From assembly GCA_001599595.1 (NCBI GenBank), contig BCHH01000005.1, positions 2,590,804-2,654,803 of the forward strand: a stretch of 64,000 bases of DNA, read 5' to 3'. Position 1 is the first letter of the stretch, and every line of letters starts with the position of its first letter. This document shows, piece after piece, positions 58,890 through 64,000 of this stretch. The notes below the pieces were generated by a model that saw nothing but the letters and a program-made list of their open reading frames with translations, was not told the origin of the DNA and did not search any database. Source of the stretch: Beverwykella pulmonaria (lineage: Eukaryota; Ascomycota; Dothideomycetes; Pleosporales; Melanommataceae). Both the position numbers and the translations under genes were made by a program.

Positions 58890-59430
58890 CTCTTTACAAT
58901 TTGTTTGAGGTGGCATTCTTGCAGTGAAGTACGACTTCATGTCCAATGTCATATTCCAAGCTGCTAGATGTCAGAATTTATTGCTGTTAGATTCTGATTC
59001 AACGTACCACCACAGTCATGGAAGACTTCTCGAATAGCAGCCCCGGCGTCAGAATTGCACTGCTATCACGGTATATCACGTGAATATCACGTGCACCATA
59101 TGATCTTGGATATCACGTGTACTGCACGCTTAGTCACATGTCCCGATTAGTCATGGCTGGATATATATACTCGTCGATTTCCATAGCTTCTAAATCAACT
59201 CAGTCCCTGATTTATCTCGTCCATATTACGTGACCGCGCACTGCGATAACTGCCCATTCGTCAAAACTTCTTTGTCAAGTCCTTGGAGATACTGGTCCAT
59301 ACGGAAGGCCAAGTTGAGCTGCTGCCGTCTCGGCGAGGAAGAAAATTTATGATATCTAGGAATGAGATTGCGGAGGCCGTTGAGGCAAGGAGGATGACAG
59401 GGAAGATGGTAACACCGATAAATCACCATA
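58890..59430 (-). pseudogene. Heme peroxidase relic (fungal class II-like), split by a 174-bp element
   Basis: The minus strand encodes a signal-peptide-like start (IFPVILLASTASAISFLD) and then TWPSVWTSISKDLTKKF. After a frame change comes TNGQLSQC (ending at 59238). The 174-bp element follows. Past it the text resumes as CNSDAGAAIREVFHDCG, the distal-His helix of plant-type heme peroxidases. A plausible intron (donor GTACGT, acceptor ATCTAG) leads to AWNMTLDM, as in peroxidases that read FHDCGTWN. Beyond this the text fades with stops. Only the N-terminal third survives, so the heme-binding C-terminal half is lost. Confidence 0.68.
59064..59237 (-). mobile_element. 174-bp short interspersed element, copy B
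   Basis: Same element as 47019-47192, in opposite orientation and equal in length, with about five transitions between the copies. It is flanked by an exact 7-bp direct repeat GCACTGC at 59057-59063 and 59238-59244. Removing the element and one repeat restores coding continuity of the peroxidase relic, so the repeat is very likely a target-site duplication. The ends are imperfectly inverted (TATCACGGTATATCACG against GCGGTCACGTAATATGG). No coding capacity. Confidence 0.85.
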
Positions 59431-60688
59431 AATCCAACAATTGCTGACAATTTCAGCCTTCCGTCGTTACGGACAGCATTTTTATCAAGGCTATCGCAAA
59501 AACACTGACGTCGGCAATACATCGATATTCTCCATCGCTCCTTACCATTCCGAGAGGCTCCTCAATTACACCATTCCGTCCATGAAAATGACTACAAGAG
59601 CCACGAAGCTTCAAGATATCTTACAACGCATTGCCAATTTCGGCGCACAACATGTGCTCACTTTGTTGCCGCCACAGAAGCTTATCAACTGGGTACTTCA
59701 TCCCGTAGAGACGCTGCTCAAAGCTCTTATGATTAGCGCTCATAATAGGCACGACATTCATTCCATCATGCTCAATTTGATCGAAAAAACTATGCACGTT
59801 GTAATATTGCCTCAATCTAGTCAATGGTTCACCTCATTCGTCGAATGTGCAACTCCTGACGCAGAACAAAGTAATGGACATGCCGCTCAATACGCCCTTC
59901 ACCTTCAACGTCAAAGTCTCGAAAGCAGGAACGAGAAACTTCAGTGCAGTCATCTAATGATATCTGCCTGGCCTATTTGACAATGAGATGGTGCTCGATC
60001 TTGCCAGTTTTGCATGCGGCTCCAGAACGTGCTGCAGAACATCGATACTCGGGGACGTACGGGACGGAATACTGAAAGTTCATGTCGATCAGCAATCGAG
60101 GAGAAGGCAGGCTCTGAAAAACACTATAGTAGAGTGCACGCTTCGTCTTCGTTTTACCCCGTTGATATTAACAAGAGGAAGAGTGCAGCCGCCGAACAGC
60201 CGATTTATCGAATGAGTATACACCAGCTGATATGAGTGACAGCGGAAATCATGATCTGAGCAGGCTAAAGAAGTACTTGAACTCCTATGGTGCACTGCAC
60301 CTCTCGGATAACATACCTAAGTTCGATGAGGTTCGATTCGTCGACTAGAACTCCTTCCCCAATGCCCAATCAAAGAAACTACTTGCATGTTCCCGCAACT
60401 GGACACATTGCTCCATCAATAATATCGCTCTGCTATGGTGACCTCGGCTCTTAAACGTGAATGCGAGGCTATTTGTGATAATTAGCTGTAAGTCCGGGAG
60501 ACTACCAGTCACGTGGACTAATCAGTCTGCCGCACCATGTATCAAGATTATCTTAATCCTCAACCCAGACCTCCCAACAGTTACGAGCCTCGTTCTCGCT
60601 CAGTTCGCGCCAACAAACATTTTTTGATTGCCTACCTACCTATCGTCTTTATTTATTGTTTAATCCCACTGCCTTCCTCGCCGTCATT
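59431..60688. other. Region with unidentified coding-like relic
   Basis: Near 59950-59860 the minus strand reads SRSCFRDFDVEGEGRIERHV and then YFVLRQELHIRR, which looks like real protein but is cut by stops further on. I could not assign a family. The plus-strand frame at 59441-59980 overlaps it and is probably its shadow. The rest shows nothing clear. Confidence 0.35.
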
Positions 60689-60925
60689 ATGCCTAAATCC
60701 GCCTCTGAAATCATCCTTCAAGGGGAATCTGATTAGGAGCTCTGGATCTTTGTTGTCAAAAGGGTACCTGAATCAGGAGACATATGGGAACACATCAATC
60801 CTGAACAACCCCATCATCCTCTTCACAAACCTGAGAAGCCTTCTCGTCTAACAGCTGGTTCTCAATGTAGACGAATCTCCTGCTTCCACCCAACCTACCC
60901 CAACGTAGTCAACCGTAGGTATTAC
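60689..60925 (+). mobile_element. Copia-type retrotransposon gag fragment
   Basis: From an ATG at 60689 the frame reads MPKSASEIILQGESD, a TAG at 60734-60736, then ELWIFVVKRVPESGDIWEHI and NPEQPHHPLHKPEKPSRL. This matches the start of fungal Ty1/copia gag proteins, with the pattern W-x3-K-x6-G-x-IW-x-x-I-x-P. Only the N-terminal piece is present; no protease, integrase or reverse transcriptase follows. The stop and truncation mark it as dead. Confidence 0.65.
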
Positions 60926-62649
60926 GTACTCGTAATACGTGAATCCACCTTAGGCACTGGTTGGAGGCTTGGATGCATGGTGCAGGGAAAGGGTCTTGGT
61001 TTCTCTGTCATCTGTTTGCTTCGTCATCACTTAACGCGACATATATATGGGCATCCGAACACCTCGCTCATCCAGGGATCACCATCGAACCGACAAAAAA
61101 AAACACAACCCTCACTCTAATGAGATCACAAACAATTCTTCTATCTTTCACCACGCGTCTCTTCCATTCCTTTGGTAGCTAGATATAACGAAATAGCAAC
61201 AGTCTGCTGCCAAACCTCATCTTCTTTGTGAACGCCACCCGAAATCTTTGGATCTTCCTCCCCCAGCATATTGCTGCCTTGGACATCGCATGGCTGCGAG
61301 TCGCCCTCTACCCTCCTGATTTTCCATTTCACACCTTTACTCCACCACACTATTGGATGAGTTTGTCTACCCGTTGGCATGAGCTTTTGGTACGTGCTGA
61401 AGTCGTATTTTGTGCAGTCACAATTCTTGTATGGCGTGTGCAATAGGGGATCATCGGGGGATGACTACAATGAAATGTCAAAGATTTTGGCATATACTCC
61501 CCACACCTGCGTATTATTATAATTGAAAAATTTATTTGATCAACAAGGTTCCGTATAGATGTCGGGGTTGCTTCGCCCATGCATTGATCCACGTAGTCTC
61601 TCTGCAGTTTGTTGCGTACTGGTGCCATCTCCTTTCCTACTCAAGCTCCTGCCACTCCTGGAGCAGCATTTTCTGTCATCGAGGCTGCTGGGTTTGAGGG
61701 TGTTGTCTGCGGCGTCTCCTCCTGGGCCTCGCTGTTGCTTCGGCTCGCCGTCGCTCTGCCTGGTATTTGTGCCACTCCCGCAACTCAGCTATCCGTACAG
61801 CGACTATTACTCTACATTTCTAGGTGTTGCCAGCAAGCCCCATACTGCTTATACAGCCTGCTCTATCATGCGCTCTGCTGGAGTGTTTCCGCATTTTTCT
61901 GCACTTTACCCGGCTTGCGTTTCTTCCCATAGGGTAAGCGGCGGGGCCTCTGCTTCGTGTTCCATAGCTGCTTGCGGTGTCCCTTTATATACTCCTGTAA
62001 TCCTTCGTAGGCACTTCGTCTAGACCTTTGTTGGAGGTTTTGTTATGCTTGTCGCCGTCGGTGTGCCGCTAGGCTGCAGGCTGCACACCTGTGGCTTATA
62101 CATCATTGTCCCACATAATTATGGCGTTGTAGTTGTTGACTTAATTGAGTTTGAATATGTTGATATTTTAGTGTTGGTAGGGCATCTATTTTTTGGTGTG
62201 CGAGTTATTTTGTTAGTGGCGTGACAATCTCCCCTGAGGCGACCAGCCTCAGCGGGCCTAGACTGACCTAGACGGTGCTGGATGGTACATTTTATTAGCT
62301 CAGCTCCCCATATCGGAAAAAGTTTCGTGTCGGGTTTCAGGACTTCGATCTCAGCCAACTTATCATGTTATTGCCTTGCCACATCTACAATAGTAAAGAC
62401 TGTGCTTGTTATTACACAGACTATATTTTACACGTGTCCTTTAGCATTGCTATGTCACAAGGATAATGTATTATAAGGGAACACAAGATAAACAAGTATA
62501 GATTCTCTAAATCAATAGACAACGTACAACTGTTGTAGTTGTTGAAGAGGAAAGCTAGAGAGCAAAGGAAGGAGGAGGTGCCTGACTGTAGCTTAGGGGG
62601 ATGGTCAAGGCTTAGAGCATGGTCAAGGCTTAGGGGCAATCACGCAACG
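60926..62649. other. Decayed repeat sequence
   Basis: Only broken, compositionally biased frames. A hairpin CTGAGGC-GACCA-GCCTCAG lies near 62235. Probably old retroelement debris, not assignable. Confidence 0.35.
62601..62633. repeat. Tandem direct repeat of 15 bp
   Basis: ATGGTCAAGGCTTAG occurs twice with a 3-bp spacer (62601-62615 and 62619-62633). Function unknown. Confidence 0.7.
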
Positions 62650-63025
62650 AGTGTGTGATAGTAACGTCAGTTACTGTCACAATAGTGTCTAGCCCTACTT
62701 TTTTAGGTATAGTACAGCCCGTGTAATAGTGCTGCTTGCCAGGAACACGCATTAGATGCAACAGTGGTGTACGTTCAGCTCAACTACGTCGGACGACGTG
62801 TGCGCGCTACGCCATGCTCAGCCAGCCTGCGCCCAGATCGTGCCCCACTGTATATAGGATGAGCCTAATTAGGGCTCAGTTATACATTTCAAGTTAAGTT
62901 GGTTAGTTGCCAAGCTCGTCGTTCAGAGGTACTGTGTTGTAGAGTACAGTACCTGTTAGGCTCGTCGTGCGGGGTGTACTGCAGAATACAGTACCCTTGA
63001 CAGTGTTACTGTGATAACTGTATTC
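62650..63025 (+). repeat. Possible solo LTR
   Basis: The block opens with an inverted repeat (GTGATAGTAAC then GTTACTGTCAC, one mismatch) and closes with GTTACTGTGATAAC, imperfectly complementary to the opening. A TATA-like CTGTATATAGG lies near 62850. Two tandem units of about 40 bp, each beginning GCTCGTCGT and ending ACAGTACC, lie at 62914-62953 and 62960-62995. These are usual LTR traits. No second copy is in the window, so the ends are uncertain. Confidence 0.35.
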
Positions 63026-64000
63026 CTAGTAGATGCGGCAGGGAAATGTAATCCCAGCGGCAGAATTGTTGTTGGCGTAGCAGGTCGTGGAGCAAACATT
63101 GAGGCCATGGAACGCACACAATGACAACCGCCAAAACAAAGCACAGCCATTGCACTAATCGCACAAGCGGAACGCGACGCGCAACAAAATTGTAGGTGCA
63201 TGCTAGTTGTAGAAGCCACTTCCACTTTTAGAACTCAACCTGCAAGGCGACTTCTATTCGTACTATGGCTCACAGTCGCGTGCTAGGCATGAGCCAATTT
63301 GGCTACGAAAAAACTTCCCGTGATACAAGGCGATCAAACTAAGCAAGCCTAGTTTGGTCTAGACAGTACCTAGATACTTCGCGGTCTCTAATATATATAC
63401 TTATTAATAATAATCGACTTTAAATAATTTAAAGACAATATAATTGTTTGAATAGTTAACCTTTAATATGACAAGAAGTATACTAGGATTAAAGTTAAAC
63501 TCTCTAGAAACATAATCGTACGAGTTAATTGTAAAATTAGAATAAACAATGTAAGATAGTACCAAGAGCAATCCTCTGTCCTCCTATCTCTACAGTGTAT
63601 CTAGCGCATATATGCGTGCACGCCCCTGTAAATCCTTTACAAGTGCTATCTAATAGGTTTGCTGAGATCGGTCGTCTTAGGGAGCTAGGATTGTATCTCT
63701 GTAAAATCTCTGCAGACATCGCCCAGTACTGTCAAGGCCAGTTTAGACTGGTCGCCTTAGGAGAGACCGTAACAGAGACCCAATCTTTCAAACGCATGCG
63801 CCCTTGTACGCTAAGACCATATGGCAGGAAGACTGACTAGCAGAATGTGACAGAGGCTTGAACTACGTTTGGAGCGGGTAGCAAGTTAATTGTCTAATAA
63901 TTTAAGGGGAGAGACCTAGGAGGTATTTAGAAAAAATGCAGGTGTCTGATGACAGAGTTTTATTTGATAGATGATTGGAAATTGAAGGACTGAGTGAAAT
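63026..64000. other. AT-rich repeat-like end of window
   Basis: The part around 63385-63545 is strongly AT-rich, as in repeat-induced point mutated sequence. Open frames lack family signatures. Confidence 0.35.

Noticed and set aside
47019..59237. The inverted pair as terminal repeats of one 12-kb transposon
   Set aside because: Each copy has its own direct flanking repeat and interrupts a different gene; the interval holds ordinary host genes.

Overview
This window looks like a chromosome segment of a filamentous ascomycete, probably a Dothideomycete. The support is many 47-62 nt GT-AG introns, fungal-only families (Zn(II)2Cys6 regulators, rhodopsin-like integral membrane protein, DUF7702, HET domain, AIM18), and plant-associated secreted proteins (class III pectate lyase, CBM18 protein). 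The class-level placement is inference; no marker gene fixes it.

The left half (about 1-32 kb) is gene-dense and mostly intact. In order it holds: a partial alpha/beta-hydrolase-like first exon, a Zn(II)2Cys6 regulator with a 7-exon model, a class II aldolase, a GST-like protein, a mitochondrial AIM18/chalcone-isomerase-like protein divergent from an Nse3 (SMC5/6) subunit, a Spp1/COMPASS PHD protein, a cytochrome P450, a rhodopsin-like membrane protein, a GT8 glycosyltransferase, a class B DyP peroxidase, a Ser/Thr-rich single-pass surface protein, an F-box-like protein, a DUF7702 membrane protein and a second Zn(II)2Cys6 regulator whose zinc-cluster exon is only 60 nt long.

The middle (about 33-54 kb) is accessory in character: widely spaced genes for secretion and secondary metabolism (class III pectate lyase, a second P450, FAD-linked oxidase, HExxH metalloprotease, two-module CBM18 protein). 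Dead or dying genes lie between them: a carotenoid-oxygenase relic, a HET gene intact except for two in-frame TAG codons, and a HET fragment.

The right end (about 50-64 kb) is a graveyard of mobile elements: Tc1/mariner, hAT and copia-gag relics, an A-rich retroposon-like tail and a possible LTR. Two copies of one 174-bp element, in opposite orientation 12 kb apart, have each landed in a coding relic (HET and heme peroxidase). Each is flanked by an exact 7-bp direct repeat.

No complete biosynthetic cluster and no obviously new multi-gene system is visible. The most unusual signals are the twin short elements with preserved coding continuity at both insertion sites, and the HET gene broken only by two amber codons.
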